From assembly GCA_024803745.1 (NCBI GenBank), contig JANJXV010000024.1, forward strand, positions 16,377,927 to 16,441,926: a stretch of DNA of 64,000 bases, read 5' to 3'. Shown here piece by piece: positions 1 to 12,057 of the stretch. Below the pieces are notes generated by a model. That model had not been told where the DNA came from, made no database searches, and saw only the letters and a program-made list of their open reading frames with translations. Each line of letters begins with the position of its first letter. The stretch's first letter is position 1. This stretch comes from Megascapheus bottae (taxonomy: Eukaryota > Chordata > Mammalia > Rodentia > Geomyidae). The position numbers were made by a program, and so were the translations under genes.

Positions 1-525
1 CTCACTGTCATTCTGACTTCCCATAGGACAGCGTTTCCTTCTCAATCCTTACTTTTCTCTCATTAAATGAGTGTTTGAAAATGAAACACTGCATTCGGGA
101 GTCTGGCCAGAGGAAAGTGGGCTATTATCTGAAGTGTGGTACAGTGTGATGAAAGACCTGGGGCTTGAGTTTTCACTTACAGAAATATCTGGTTATATAA
201 CATTGGACAAAGAAGTTATCATTTGAGCCTTGGGAATGATAGTATCTACCACATAACACAGTATTATTTTACTACATATTAGTATAGCAGTCATTTCATA
301 ATGTAATATATAATACAATCACATAAAATGAAATATGATCTAAGTAAGAAGTAATGATAACATGTTAACTATATGACTATAGATTTGTATGTGTGCAGAT
401 TAAGATTGTAGTGATTTTTTTCCAGCAATAGTCTTGACCCATTTATTCCTTTGAATGGACCGTGCTTTACTGTCCATGTCCACATCTTATCTGTTAGTTA
501 CTTCATCTCTGTTTTAAAAAAAAAA

Positions 526-765
526 GTGCTATCCTGGCGTGGTGGTGCATGCCTGTAATCCTAGCTACTCAGGAGGCTGAGATCTGAGGATCAAGGTTCA
601 AAGCCAGGCCAGGCACTACTAAGCTATAAGACTCTTATGTCACTAGAAAACGGGAAACAGTGCTGTGGCTCCATGGGGTAGGGCGATAGCCTTGAGCTGA
701 AGAACTCAGGGACAACAACCAGGCCCAGAGTTTAAGCCCCATGACCTGTCCCCCACCCTAGAAAA
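526..765 (+). mobile_element. Composite B1-ID SINE
   Basis: Head GGCGTGGTGGTGCATGCCTG and TACTCAGGAGGCTGAGATCT (B1-like), then an ID-like tail ending TTTAAGCCCCATGACC. Fairly complete. Confidence 0.85.
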
Positions 766-1014
766 GTGCCTGTTATTGACAGCTTAAAGGAGGACATGCA
801 TACTGGCCCAGGACTTGATACCAGGGTCACATGGCTATATTGCTGTAGGGCCCTTGGAGAAGCTGGTGGAGAGGCACAGTCACACCAGCACAGGTAGTGT
901 GTGGGAGAGCAAAACCAATCACTTCACTGTGCACAGGAAGCAGGGAGAAGGAACAGGAAGGAGCCATCTCGAATCTTTTGTTGAAAATTGGGCTATTACT
1001 CTTCTGGTCCACAG

Positions 1015-1087
1015 AAGGGAAGTAGGCACCTGGCTGCACTTCCTCCAGATCACACCGCGGTGTTCTGGGAGAGTCAGTGGAATCATG
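1015..1087 (+). CDS. LRGUK: Possible penultimate exon of LRGUK
   Basis: Preceded by a pyrimidine-containing tract and CCACAG (1009-1014) and followed by ATG/GTGAAT. The frame reads KGSRHLAALPPDHTAVFWES then QWNH (24 codons plus one base). That base completes a codon with the first two bases of the exon at 1448 (GCA, Ala), so the phases agree. This is a one-in-three coincidence by chance. No homology check was possible, and the region is also open in another frame. Confidence 0.35.
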
Positions 1088-1447
1088 GTGAATGTGAATG
1101 CAGCTTTGACATGCATGGCGATTCCCTTGGTTGCATGGATAATGATTACGCAAGAGAGTTACATGGGACCTTGCCACAGAGGTGTTAGCATGGTAGTTCA
1201 CCGTAAAACATTTCAGATCAAATCGACACGTGTCCAGTCATGCCTGGGATCTCCTCCTGTTTCTCTTGTTTGAATGTCATGTATTCCTTACAAGTGGTCA
1301 TGAGTTCATTCCTAAGCTTCATCTGATGCTTTTTCCCATTGGGATTTCCTTCGTTAGTGTACAGAAGGATTAGTAATATGCATTGTGTCTTCACTATGTG
1401 TACTGTATCTTAACTATGTGTACTATATTTTTCTTAATGTTTTGCAG

Positions 1448-1578
1448 CACTACGTGGACACCGCTCTTCACTAGAAAAATCGTCTGCCCAACACAAAAAA
1501 CACTCGATTTCAGTCATAAGTCGCCCAGGTTCCAACACGAAACCCACCCTCCCTCCAATCCCAAAGGGTCGCAGATAG
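1448..1578 (+). CDS. LRGUK: Probable terminal coding exon of LRGUK
   Basis: After a T-rich tract and TTTTGCAG at 1440-1447, a frame starting with 2 bases of a split codon reads LRGHRSSLEKSSAQ, then RPGSNTKPTLPPIPKGRR and TAG at 1576-1578. The Ser/Pro/basic tail looks like real coding sequence rather than chance. LRGUK (leucine-rich repeat and guanylate-kinase-domain protein of sperm tail and head shaping) ends tail-to-tail with SLC35B4 in other mammals, which is why I name it. This exon would encode only the disordered C-terminus beyond the kinase-like domain. I cannot align it here. A different short gene is possible. Confidence 0.55.
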
Positions 1579-2572
1579 ACCAGCACTTGACATCTGACCT
1601 TGCACAGGGAAAATGTGCGCTGCTTATGTCCGGTCCCTTTGTCTTCCCTGGCCAGGGAGCTCAGCAGGTTCTCATGCACCCAACTAGCTTCAAAAGAATG
1701 CTTCAGCTGCCTCAATTCTCTCAATTAATTTCTAGTATATTTTCTGTACAGTGTATTTTATCTTCCTTATTTTTAAGTGTGCATTATTCTTGACTTTGAA
1801 AAATGTCATTTTTGTTTTCCCCATAGCTACACATCATGTTTCCAGCTGCTTCCTACTCTGAAACATCAGATGGCAATTTCTGTATTGCTATGGGTGCAGA
1901 GCTATTTGGATGTTTCCAATTGCAGCTATTCATGTAAAAATCTCAATGTGTCCATTTACCATGTTAGTGTATGTATCCAGAGTTTAATTATTTTCACTTA
2001 ATTATGAAAGGCTTGTAAGTTCCATGGAACTTCGGATCACCACCAACTCATGAACTACATCTCTCAAAGAGAATTAATTAATGTAATTTGAGGAAGTTCT
2101 TGACTTGGTTTAGTAATATGAAAGAATGAAGAGTATCAGATAGGTTTTTTTATTTACCCTTTCCAGACTATATATATATATATTGCTTGCCATTAGAGCT
2201 ATTTTTAAACAACTTTCAGCATCTTTGTGATTTCAGTCCCTGCCTTTTTCAGAAAGAAACTCATTGATACTTTATAGACAAAGCATTCAGTTCATATGTA
2301 CCAGGAAGGTTGTCCTCGTGGTTCAAACTTTTTAACAGATCCCTTAGAACTGATGAAGGATCTTTCCTCTAGGCGTTATAACTAGCAACAGCAAGATCCT
2401 CCACTCAGTGCTGTAGCAAGTGTTAAATATTTTAATTAACAGAATCCTATACTGACTCTCTGTTTTAAAATATTAACCCCTCCTTAATAATCATCTTCAT
2501 AACTGAAACTTGGATGTAACAGGATTTGTTACTGTTGCTTCCACTGGCCCTTGCTCTCAAATAGGAGCTGAA
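1579..2572. other. No gene seen (intergenic)
   Basis: Downstream of the LRGUK-like stop. AT-rich single-copy-looking sequence with a short TA run near 2169. No clear AATAAA was found close to the stop, so the 3' UTR end is not assigned. Confidence 0.5.
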
Positions 2573-2965
2573 GTTTGTGTCAGCTTTCTGCAGCTGTGAC
2601 AAAATAACCCAAGAAAAGCAAAGTAGGACTATTCATTCTGGCTGATATTTAAGAGGGAGTCCACGGTCAGTTGGCTCCACTGCTTTAGGAGTAAAGCTAG
2701 TCAGAATGTCACAGAGGCAGGAGCATGTGCTGGAGGAGGCCATGTACCTCATGGCAGCCAATGAGCGAAGAATGAAAGGAAAGGAACATGGGCAGGATAA
2801 TAGTTTCTGAGAATTTACCCTAAGAACCACTCCTTTCTCCTAGGCCCCACCCCTAAGTTTCCATCACCTCTCAGTGGATTAATTCACTGGGCCAATCACT
2901 TGCCAAAGCCCATTAGTGAGAAAGTATGTGGCTTTAGAGGACATTTTAGATCCAGAACATATCAA
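2573..2965 (-). mobile_element. Probable MaLR-like LTR relic
   Basis: CTGCAGCTGTGACAAAATAA, then CTATTCATTCTGGCTG, a purine-rich middle and AGGCCCCACCCC follow the layout of a reverse-oriented mammalian MaLR-type LTR. It is strongly diverged and the family is uncertain. Confidence 0.4.
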
Positions 2966-3644
2966 AGATCTCACTTTGAGCTTGTTGGGGGAGGAACAGA
3001 GAGTCACATGGAGGAAAGGGAAACATGAGGGGGGGGGATTCCTCTGCCCCGAGAATCCTCAAAAGTAATTTTCACAAACTTTTTTTTCCAAAGTTGTTAT
3101 GAAATGCTTCAGATATTCTTAAAGATACAAAAATAATGAATCTTAGACAGCATGGGGCATGTACTTTTTCTTGTCACTTCCACTAAATACAGTTGAAACC
3201 TTAGACAGTATTATGAAATAAATATTTTTTAAAAGCTGAGAAATGGAAAGAAGAAAACAGGCTAGGGACCTCCAACCTCCACCACCAACATGGCTGCAGC
3301 TTCTTGGGTTTCTTTTTCACCTCATTTGCTCAACAGTGAGTGCTGTAGAAGCTGCAGTCCCAAAACACTAATGAGCATGTCAGCAAATCCTGAATGGATC
3401 TTTCTTCATCTAGCTCACAGAGTGGGAAAGGGCGGTCTTGTAAGAGAGAGGATATTTAGACAACGACTTCCCTGCCACAACCAAACCCTGTGGATCAAAC
3501 CATGACCCTACCTTCACTTCCTTTCCAAATTGGTCAGCCAAGCTTTCACCCTCTTCTGTCATTATCAAACTTCCCTTTCTCCCTCCTGTTAGGATAGTCA
3601 GTGGTGCAATGAAGAACCAGGACTCACTAACCGATTTTATTTGT

Positions 3645-3880
3645 GTGTGTGCTAGTCCTGGGGCTTGAACTCAGGACTTGGGTGCTGTTCCTGAACTTTT
3701 GTGCTCAAGACTAGTGCTCTACCACTTGAGCTACAGCTCCTCTTGTGATGATTTTTTTGGTTACGTTTATTGGAATTAAAAGTCTCACAGACTTTCCTTC
3801 CCAGCTGGCTCTGAACATCCTGAAGATTTCAACCTCCTTTGTATCTAGGATTACAGGCCAGAGCCACTGGTGCCAGGTAC
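3645..3880 (-). mobile_element. Composite B1-ID SINE
   Basis: Reverse copy: CTGGGGCTTGAACTCAGG, then CTCTACCACTTGAGCTACAG, and the B1-like end GGATTACAGGCCAGAGCCAC. The open frame at 3711-4025 is inside it and spurious. Confidence 0.8.
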
Positions 3881-4129
3881 CACCCAATATCAATGAAAAT
3901 ATTCCCCAGCTATCATCAAAAAAAGGCCACTGGAGAAGCTTAAACTCCCATTGCCCTACCTGTCTGGTAGTAATGAGAGCCGTCTCCCCCTTTCCCTGGA
4001 GGGTAGGAGAGAAGGTCTGTGGCAAGCTAGGACTTTAACCTCTCTCTATGCAGTACATAGTAAGTAGTGGCAATACAGGTGCTTCTTCCATCTTTTCCAG
4101 GGTGGCATCAGCGAGGGCATTAGTAGACT

Positions 4130-5410
4130 TCACGTTCACCCAGTATTAGTGAGATATCACTTTCCTCCTTTTGACCAGAGTATCTACAGAGGCAATGGAA
4201 CAGAATAAGATGGTATTTAGAGAAGATCTGTATTCTCAGACACACTATCCAAACTGTAAAAAGTAAAAAATAACCCCCCCAACTCATCAAGGAATCAGAT
4301 AACTTCAATTTGAATGAGAAAAAACATTCAACATGCCAATACTAGATGACACAGATGTTGGAATTATCTGACAAGAATTTTAAAGCATTCATTTTAAAAA
4401 TGAATCAACAAGCAATTATAAACATGATTGAAACAAAAAGAAGACAGCAAAGACACAGGAAGTTATAGCATTGAAGAGATGTAAAGAAGAACCTAAAAGA
4501 AATGTTGGACCTAAACAAACATTAATGGAAACTTGAAAACTGGCTGGACAGGAACAGCAATGTCGTGGAGAAAATGGGTGAACAAATAAGTCTGAACAGA
4601 AATAAGGTAAAGAATAAAGTGATCCTTGAAGGTAATATTTGTGTCATTGGAGTTCCTTGAGGTCAAAGGAAGTGAGGGGCTGAAAAGCATTTGAAGAAAT
4701 CATTTGAAAAACTTTTGGCAAAAGTCAAAAACCTAGAAGGTGAGTGAACCCCCAACAGGATAAGTACAATGATAACTATAATAAGATCCACAATCAGATG
4801 CATCATAACCAAATTTCTAAAGACAGTGATGTAATTCTTAATGTGGTAAGTAAAAATAAAACATCATAGGAATAAGGCAAATCAGACCATGAATTTCCCA
4901 CCAGAAACCTAGGAAGCCATAGTTTATTAAATGTAAGAGAATAGGTAACCTACAATTCTATAGTCAGTAAATAGGTTTTTTTAAGAATAAAGGAGAAATC
5001 AAGACATTCTCAGATGAAAACTAAAAAAAAATCTCTTGCCACAAAAATCTATCTTGAAGAGTGACTAACAGGAAACAGGACAGTAAGAGAAAGATACTTG
5101 AACCCAGTAGGGAGAGAGAGCACACATGTGGAGAAACACAGAAGCTGCTTCTCACCTTGAGTTTTTTAAAATTATATCTGGTGCTAAGGAAAAATGATAC
5201 CACTTTCTTTCTGATTTTTCTACTTGTTTCTCATGTGTTAAAAAGTGTATAAAAATTAAAATTCTGTGTTGTAAACAAACTATACCTCTTGTGGGTGGGG
5301 ATGGGAGGGGAAAAACTGGAAGAGTGTAAGGGAAGGGGTGACATTGTCCAGAAAGAAATGCTCTCTTTGCCTGATTCATGTTAACTATAACCCCTGTGCA
5401 TATCAACTTT
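4130..5410 (+). mobile_element. Ancient L1/HAL1-like fragment
   Basis: A-rich sequence with stretches typical of L1/HAL1 elements: AAACATTCAACATGCC, CAACAGGATAAG, ATGCATCATAACCAAATTTC, GAGAAATCAAGACATTCTCA. There are many stops in all frames. Boundaries are estimates. Confidence 0.45.
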
Positions 5411-7775
5411 ATGATAACATTTTTAATTTAAAATCAGTTCATTATAAATGAGCTAAATAAACTAAGGCTACCATGTTTAATTTTAAATGAAATATGAATA
5501 GCAGATCACAATAAGTTATTTATAAATAATATAATACCTAGAATAACCACCAAAAATGCTATGTACTTTCATCTCAATTGTACTCTTCAAAAAGAAAAGA
5601 CAGCCTGTCACGATGGTGCATAATCCAAGCTCATGGAAGGCTAGAACAGGATTGAGAGTCAACATTTCTGAGAGGTAAGGCATTCTAGAAGGATTTTGTT
5701 ATGTGTTAAAACAAACTTTTCTGCCTTCAGCGGGTAATGAGTAAATGTTTCATCACATCTTCATTAACACAACGTATAATTTTTTTAGCATCACTAAAGG
5801 TAGTTTAAAAGGTGTCAGTTTACTGATCGGGTATACTATTTTCCATATACTTGCTTTTATTAGCATTTCTTTTTCAGCAGAACAATTGGTTCACATCCTT
5901 GTAACACTTTTATCCTAAGATGCTATTCCTTGTGCTTGTATTGATTTTAGAGCAGGTCTATTAAATATCAAATATTTGGTCCCCATTTGTAACAAATATC
6001 TATCTCAATTGTTACTGGGCTGTATTTAACTGCAGAAGTTTTTAACTGTTTATATATGATGATTGTATATGTGTGAATTTTTTTTCTGGAAGAAGCATTC
6101 ACTCTCTCAAAAAGCTTTCTATGGTGTCAGAAGCTGCAATTATCATGGTTTTTATTCTTTTAAGCTATACCATTATCAGGAGGTTTAAGTTCTAGTTCCA
6201 CTGAACAATAATGAAGAAATTAAAAAATATATTTTATAAGCTTTACTAATATTACTCCTGCCTTATTGTGTGTTCAATTAAATCATCAGTGGAATTGAAA
6301 ATCCGTGATACAAAATTTTTCTCCATGTACTAATTAAGTTTTACTAATTATGTTATCTTAACTTCCTAGATACAGCCTTTTGTCTTTATCAGATTTTTTT
6401 TTCCGGGAATAGATGATGCTGATATTTTTGTATTTCACTAAACTACTATGCATTGTGTTTCTGTCTCTTTCTTCTTACATATCAAGTAGTTTTTCTGTTA
6501 CATAAATTTTGATGTTATGCTAATAAGCTCACAAATGTTGAGGATTGTTGTTATAAATTCATAGATGTCTTATTGTTTTGATATGAAAGAGTGCTTTTGC
6601 TTGTTGTTTCACAGAATGGGTTTGCTTTGAACTTCTCTTTGATGGTATCTGAACTATGACTCTTGCCTCACATAAACTGTAGTCTGACTGTTATTATTAT
6701 TTAATTTAATCTAAGTTTACTTTTTACTTCAGGTATAGAGTGATACTACATTTATTTATTTTTAGGACGATTCAGTTAATTTTATCTCTATCATTTTGTT
6801 TTAATATATTCTGAGTTTGACACTTTTTGTCTTTTGTTCTTCTCACTTATGAGGTATGATTTCCTGTGTTCTGATGTATAATTTAAAATATTTAAGTCCC
6901 GTGAACAACCAAAAAAAAAAAAGATTACAGGTGGGAGCTACCAGAAACTTCTCTAAAAGATGTCAGGAACATGTGTTCCCCTGTCCCCCGGGGGACACTG
7001 TATAAGCACATGGACCATGGGCTTAGTGCTTACAAGCATTAAATACAAAGGCATTTCTTATCATGTCCTCCAAGGTAATCTGCGAGTACAAAATTACAAT
7101 TCTCCTCCCACTCCAACCAAAGCAAGTATGAGAAAAAAGCTCTGACTAAATCTAGTATGAAACAATGGTTCACGATGGAGACTGCTATCGGAATTCTCAC
7201 TTTCAAGTCTGGGTCAGCCGTTTACTAGGAATCAGACTTAAGAGAATGTACTCAGCTCTGTTAGGCTCAGTATTGGTGGCATTGATGGAGATGTCATTTC
7301 ACAGAACTGGAGGTGGGGGACAAATGGAGAGCTGTAATGAATCAGGCTAAACAATTGCAGGCAAGCAAACCTCTAACCCCAAGTCACTAACCTCTGTGGC
7401 TGGGTCTTAAAAGAGAATTAATAATCCAGTAGTAGAAAATGGAAGGGGGGAGATTGTATTGATTCTAAAACACATTTTTCACATTTTAATATCTGTAAAA
7501 ATCAGAGTACATTTTGAAACTGATGGCATGTCACAGTTGAATTGGCAGAATTGTTTTTCTTTCTTGGTGGAATATGAAATGGTGGTGTATATTATAATTT
7601 ATAATGTCCTAGATTTATATAAAATATAGTAGTGATCTTCATCCTAAGAACCCAGTTGCTTCACAAAAGCAGCCAAGGTCTTTTGGAGAGGTAGAATAGG
7701 TCTGGCAATTGCTGAGGGTAATGGATGTCTAATGGAGTTTCTGTCAGATGAGAGAGCTTTTAAAGAGAACCCATC
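5411..7775. other. AT-rich intergenic stretch
   Basis: No coding signal. A weak SINE trace at about 5600-5650 (GCCTGTCACGATGGTGCATA). The remainder may be decayed LINE, which I could not identify. Confidence 0.5.
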
Positions 7776-8005
7776 AAGATGCCAGTGGTTCATGCCTATA
7801 ATCCTAGCTATTCAGGAGGCTGAGATCTGAGGGTTGAGGTATAAAGCCAACTGAATGCAAGAGATTCTTAACTCCTTTAGCCAGAAAAAAAAAGCCAGAA
7901 GTGGAAATGAGGCTCAGGTGGAAGAGCTCCAGCCTTGAGTAGAAAAGGCCAGGAGAAAAATGTGAAGTCCCAAGTTTACGCCCCAGTACCCGCACAAACA
8001 ATGAA
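7776..8005 (+). mobile_element. Composite B1-ID SINE
   Basis: GCCAGTGGTTCATGCCTATA and TTCAGGAGGCTGAGATCTGA head, then an ID-like tail with GGTGGAAGAGCTCCAGCCTT-like sequence and an A-rich end. Confidence 0.8.
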
Positions 8006-9266
8006 TAAAAATTAATTAATTTTACAGGAAAAAAAACTGAAGAGCCTGGAAATCAAATACTTAAATTTATAGATGAATATAAATAGAATAAAAATAAATT
8101 GAAGAAAAGCTCACTGAAACAATACATATATTCATGCCTTGCATATATGTTTATATATGTTATATAATTGCATATACATGAGCAAAACATACATAAGCCA
8201 AAAAAAACCTAAGGGAGAAATGAGGAAGGCTGAAAATTACCTCAAGTCATCGAATAGCAAGAGCTCATAGTATCCTGTGGTCAATTAAATGGCATCACAA
8301 TACAGGGTCCAAGCAGACTGAAGGAAAGGAAAAGGAAAAGCCAGAGAGTTACTTTACCTTCTCCCTCTTAGACACAAGAACTTTCCCTAACAGTGTCAGT
8401 GAGATCCTTCATGCATACTGTACACATGGCACCTAGATTTCAAAATATGTCATCACTCTATCTTCTTATTTTTATGCTTTCTTAAGAAATGGTCGTCTGT
8501 AAAAACTCTTTCCTAAGAATTCAGTTAACGAAACTAGTCCAGTCCCAAGCCACATGGAAGCACAGGGTGTTGTTTAGAAAGATGGTGAAATCAACACAGG
8601 GAGAATAGCCAGCTTCTCAGCATAACCATCAGCCAGAATCTATCAAATCACTGTTTTAAAAAAAGAATATACAAAAATAAATAAAAAATAAAACCCAAAG
8701 CGCATGCAGCAAGTGTTGTTGAGCTGGAACCATGACAAATGAGAGCAATTTGATCCACTAATTAGAATGCCTCCATCAAATCAACTGGCTCCACTGAGGT
8801 CACAGACAACTTGCTTGCATTTTAAGAAGAAATAAACTCTGTAGTTTTATGTTTTATTAACATTCAAACCCCCCTGCAGAGGTTTTTTGTTTGTTTGTTT
8901 TTTTATCAACCCAGGCCATTGCTGGCATGAGAGATTAGTTGAGCAATTTGATGAGGTGAATTCTACAACATGCTAAATTAAAATCCCAGCCACTAAAGCT
9001 CAAAATCTAATTTCTATCCTCATTTATAAGATTCTCTTGAAAATTTTATTATCCTAATGAATGTCTCTCATGCTCCAACTCTTATAAGAAACAGTACTTC
9101 CTACCAATGGAAAAACCCCAAAATATTCTTAATTGCCACTGTGGAATATTCAAGATTTATATTTACAGTGTCCTTGAGCTTAGGTACAGTGATCTAATCT
9201 ATTTTCCTTGAAATCACAATACTTACAAGTTGTAGCAAAATTCTTGATCTGCTTTCACAGGAAAGA
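8006..9266. other. Intergenic; possible conserved non-coding part
   Basis: No gene or clear repeat. 8700-9065 has balanced composition and homeodomain-type TAAT words, unlike decayed repeats around it. Confidence 0.4.
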
Positions 9267-9452
9267 TTTTTTTTTGCCAGTCCTGGGGCTTGAACTCAGG
9301 GCCTGGGCACTGTCCTTGAGCTTTCTCAAGGCTAGAGCTCCACCACTTGAGCCACAGCACACTTTTCTGTGTATGTGGTACCAAGGAATTGACCCGTGGG
9401 CTTTGTGCATGCTAGGCAGGTACTCTATCATTAGGCAACACTCCCAGCCCAA
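9267..9452 (-). mobile_element. ID-like dimer SINE
   Basis: T-run, then GCCAGTCCTGGGGCTTGAAC, CTCCACCACTTGAGCCACAG, and the reverse of the tRNA-like left arm (CATGCTAGGCAGGTACTCTA). Confidence 0.85.
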
Positions 9453-10075
9453 GATTTTTTTCTTTCTTAAGCCACTAAGTTTATTTAAAGAATAACTATA
9501 CTAGCTTGTTCTTGGGTCAGGTCCTTAAAGATCCAATTAATACTATTATTATAATCTTGAAAGTCAGGTGGAAGAAAACAGGGATAGTTGATGAAATGTG
9601 GGCTTGTTCCATGGAACATATGCTTATACACTGACTTTATGACATGAAGCTCTTTATGAGAGTAAATGCACTTCCTCTATTCTCCTGGATGTTCTTTGTC
9701 CAAATAACTGCAGGACTAAGCTCCTTCTGCTCTTCACACACAGACCTGATCATCTTGCCTAAAATTTCTCTGTCTGGGAATCTTACCTGTATCAAGATTA
9801 GGCTCTTCTGCCTCATTTGTCTTTAGGCCTTTTTTTCCCCACCAACTATGTATTTCAACCATTTTATTTACTGTATTTCTCCTTTATTAAAATATAAACC
9901 CCAAAAGGTAAGATAACAATTCTGAATGTCCAGATTGTCATTACCTTATGTTTTCTTAATAGGATACATGGCTTGATGTTGCTAATTGTTGAGCTGTCTT
10001 AATAAATCACTGTTATTCTGTTTGTTGACTTCTGGGACTGGATTGTTACTGTTTATTTACTTATTACTATTATTA

Positions 10076-10293
10076 TTTTGGTGCCAATCTTGTGGCTTGA
10101 ACTCATGGCCTGGGCACTGTCCCTAAGTTCTTTTTGCTCAAGTCTAGAGCTCTACCACTTTGAGCCATAGCATCCCTTCTGGTTTCCTGAAAGTTGAAGA
10201 AAAGAGTTGTGCAGACTTGCTTGCTTGAGCTGGCTTTGACCACAATCCTCAGATCTCAGTCTCCTGAAGAGGATTACACGTGTGAGTCAGTTT
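10076..10293 (-). mobile_element. Composite B1-ID SINE (diverged)
   Basis: CTTGTGGCTTGAACTCATGG, GCTCTACCACTTTGAGCC, GCTGGCTTTGACCACAATCC and AATCCTCAGATCTCAGTCTC in the reverse order expected for the composite SINE. Confidence 0.75.
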
Positions 10294-10373
10294 TGGTGTT
10301 TTCTTTTAAGAATGAAAACATTTATCCCTTAACCAGAAATTCCACCCCTAACAATAGAGAAACTTACACATGT

Positions 10374-10532
10374 GCCAAGCTGGTGGCTCATGCCTATAAT
10401 CTTAGCTACTCAAGAAGCTGAGATCTGAGGATCACAGTTCAAAGATAGCCCAACAAGAAAGTCCTAACCATCAGAAAGTCAGAAGTGGGGCTGTGTCTCA
10501 AGTAGTAGAACACTTGCCTTAAGCACAAGAGC
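10374..10532 (+). mobile_element. Composite B1-ID SINE, truncated
   Basis: AGCTGGTGGCTCATGCCTAT head and CAAGAAGCTGAGATCTGAGG, then a shortened ID-like tail (CTCAAGTAGTAGAACACTTG). Confidence 0.75.
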
Positions 10533-11854
10533 TTATCCTTTTTGTGTATTCTTTTAATCAATTCTTTCCTTACTGATTTCAAAGGTTCTGTGTAAATGCT
10601 AGATGTTAATGATTTATTAATCATATGAAAATAAATACATTCTATTTGCTTTGTCCCTTATCTTCCTCCTTTCTTCTCTTCCTTGTTATGTTTTTCCCCA
10701 GATGACCTATGGACCAGGAATCAGAGGGGAACCACCCATGTCAGCTCAACCCATCTTCATTATATAGAAATTCCTAATAGATTGTTCCTCTTAAATTTCT
10801 TCATTGCTAGAATTTTGGAAGTTTTCCTTCTCATAGCTTTGTAGAAATAATAAATGGACAACCACTCTCATGTGAATTATTCCTTTTCAGTTTTAAATTG
10901 GGAAGAAAAGTAATTATTTTTATTTCTCCCTCTGTGTACCATTTGGAATTAAACCAATTTCTAATATGTCTCCATAACCTTAACTAACTGAACATAATGC
11001 ATAATTTATGGGTACTTTGACAGCTGTTGTAGTGCTTTGAAAATTTTAATACCATTTGTTTGTTAGAATAATTTGCATAAATGGTATTCTGAGAGTGAGA
11101 GCTTTCTTTTTCTTCTGACTCTACTTACCCCAGATTCTGAATTCTGCATGAAATTTAACTCCAGAGATGCTTATCTTAGTAAGTTCTGAAAGACCCTGAT
11201 GAATTCTTCTGCACTCAATGTGAAATATAAACTAACAAGACTCTGGCCATATGTGTTTAGGAATTTGAATATGCTCATATCTATCATCCAGATAGCCATA
11301 GGGATAAACTCTCTCCTTTTCAGAGTTCTCTGTATGTGAGCCTGTGAGCCAATCTATCTATTTCTGGGAAATACTTGAAGAAAGAAATGTGCTAAATGCA
11401 AATAGATTTATATCAAAAGGTTTTCATGTGATCCTTACTTATAATAAAGTCTGGAAATACTAAATTTAAATTATTATTAAATATTAATATTTAATAATAA
11501 AAATGTAATGAATTTTTTAAAGCAATGCTGAAACACAAAATAATCAACTATCATGAGGTCATTAAAACCCAAATATCCAAGTGCATGGAAACCAGTGTTA
11601 AATAAAACAGCATAAAACTATATATTTAATAGAACCTTAATTTTGGCATAAGGCATTTTAGCCTAGAACAAAACCAGAAAAAATATACTATTTCTCAAGA
11701 GTTGTCTCAGTGTTACCAGTAAGTAATTGTCACAGTAAAATATAAGTGACTTGAAATTAGTAGCAATTGTTTTCAGCTTTGTATTTCTATAGCTTAGCTC
11801 ATTGTGAATTGCAATAGTCACCAATTAACATGACTAACACCTTTGTTTGTTTGC

Positions 11855-12035
11855 TTTTTGCCAGTCCTGGGGATTGAACTCATTGTCCTTGAGGTTTCAC
11901 CAGGCTGGTGCTCTAGCACCACACACCCACAACACCTCTTCTAGTTTTTTGTGTATGTGGTAACCAAGGAATCAAACCCAAAGCTCCATGAGTTATAGGA
12001 AAGCACTTTACTTCTAGGTCAAATTCCTGGCCCCG
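11855..12035 (-). mobile_element. ID-like dimer SINE
   Basis: TTTTTGCCAGTCCTGGGGAT, internally shortened, then GTGTATGTGGTAACCAAGG, ending CAAATTCCTGGCCCC. It lies just upstream of the L1 insertion at 12068. Confidence 0.75.
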
Positions 12036-12057
12036 AATATCACCCTTTTTATAGAGT

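Noticed and set aside
815..1273. 152-codon plus-strand frame as a single-exon gene
   Set aside because: No family recognised. It overlaps a better-phased candidate exon in another frame, and the opposite strand is equally open.
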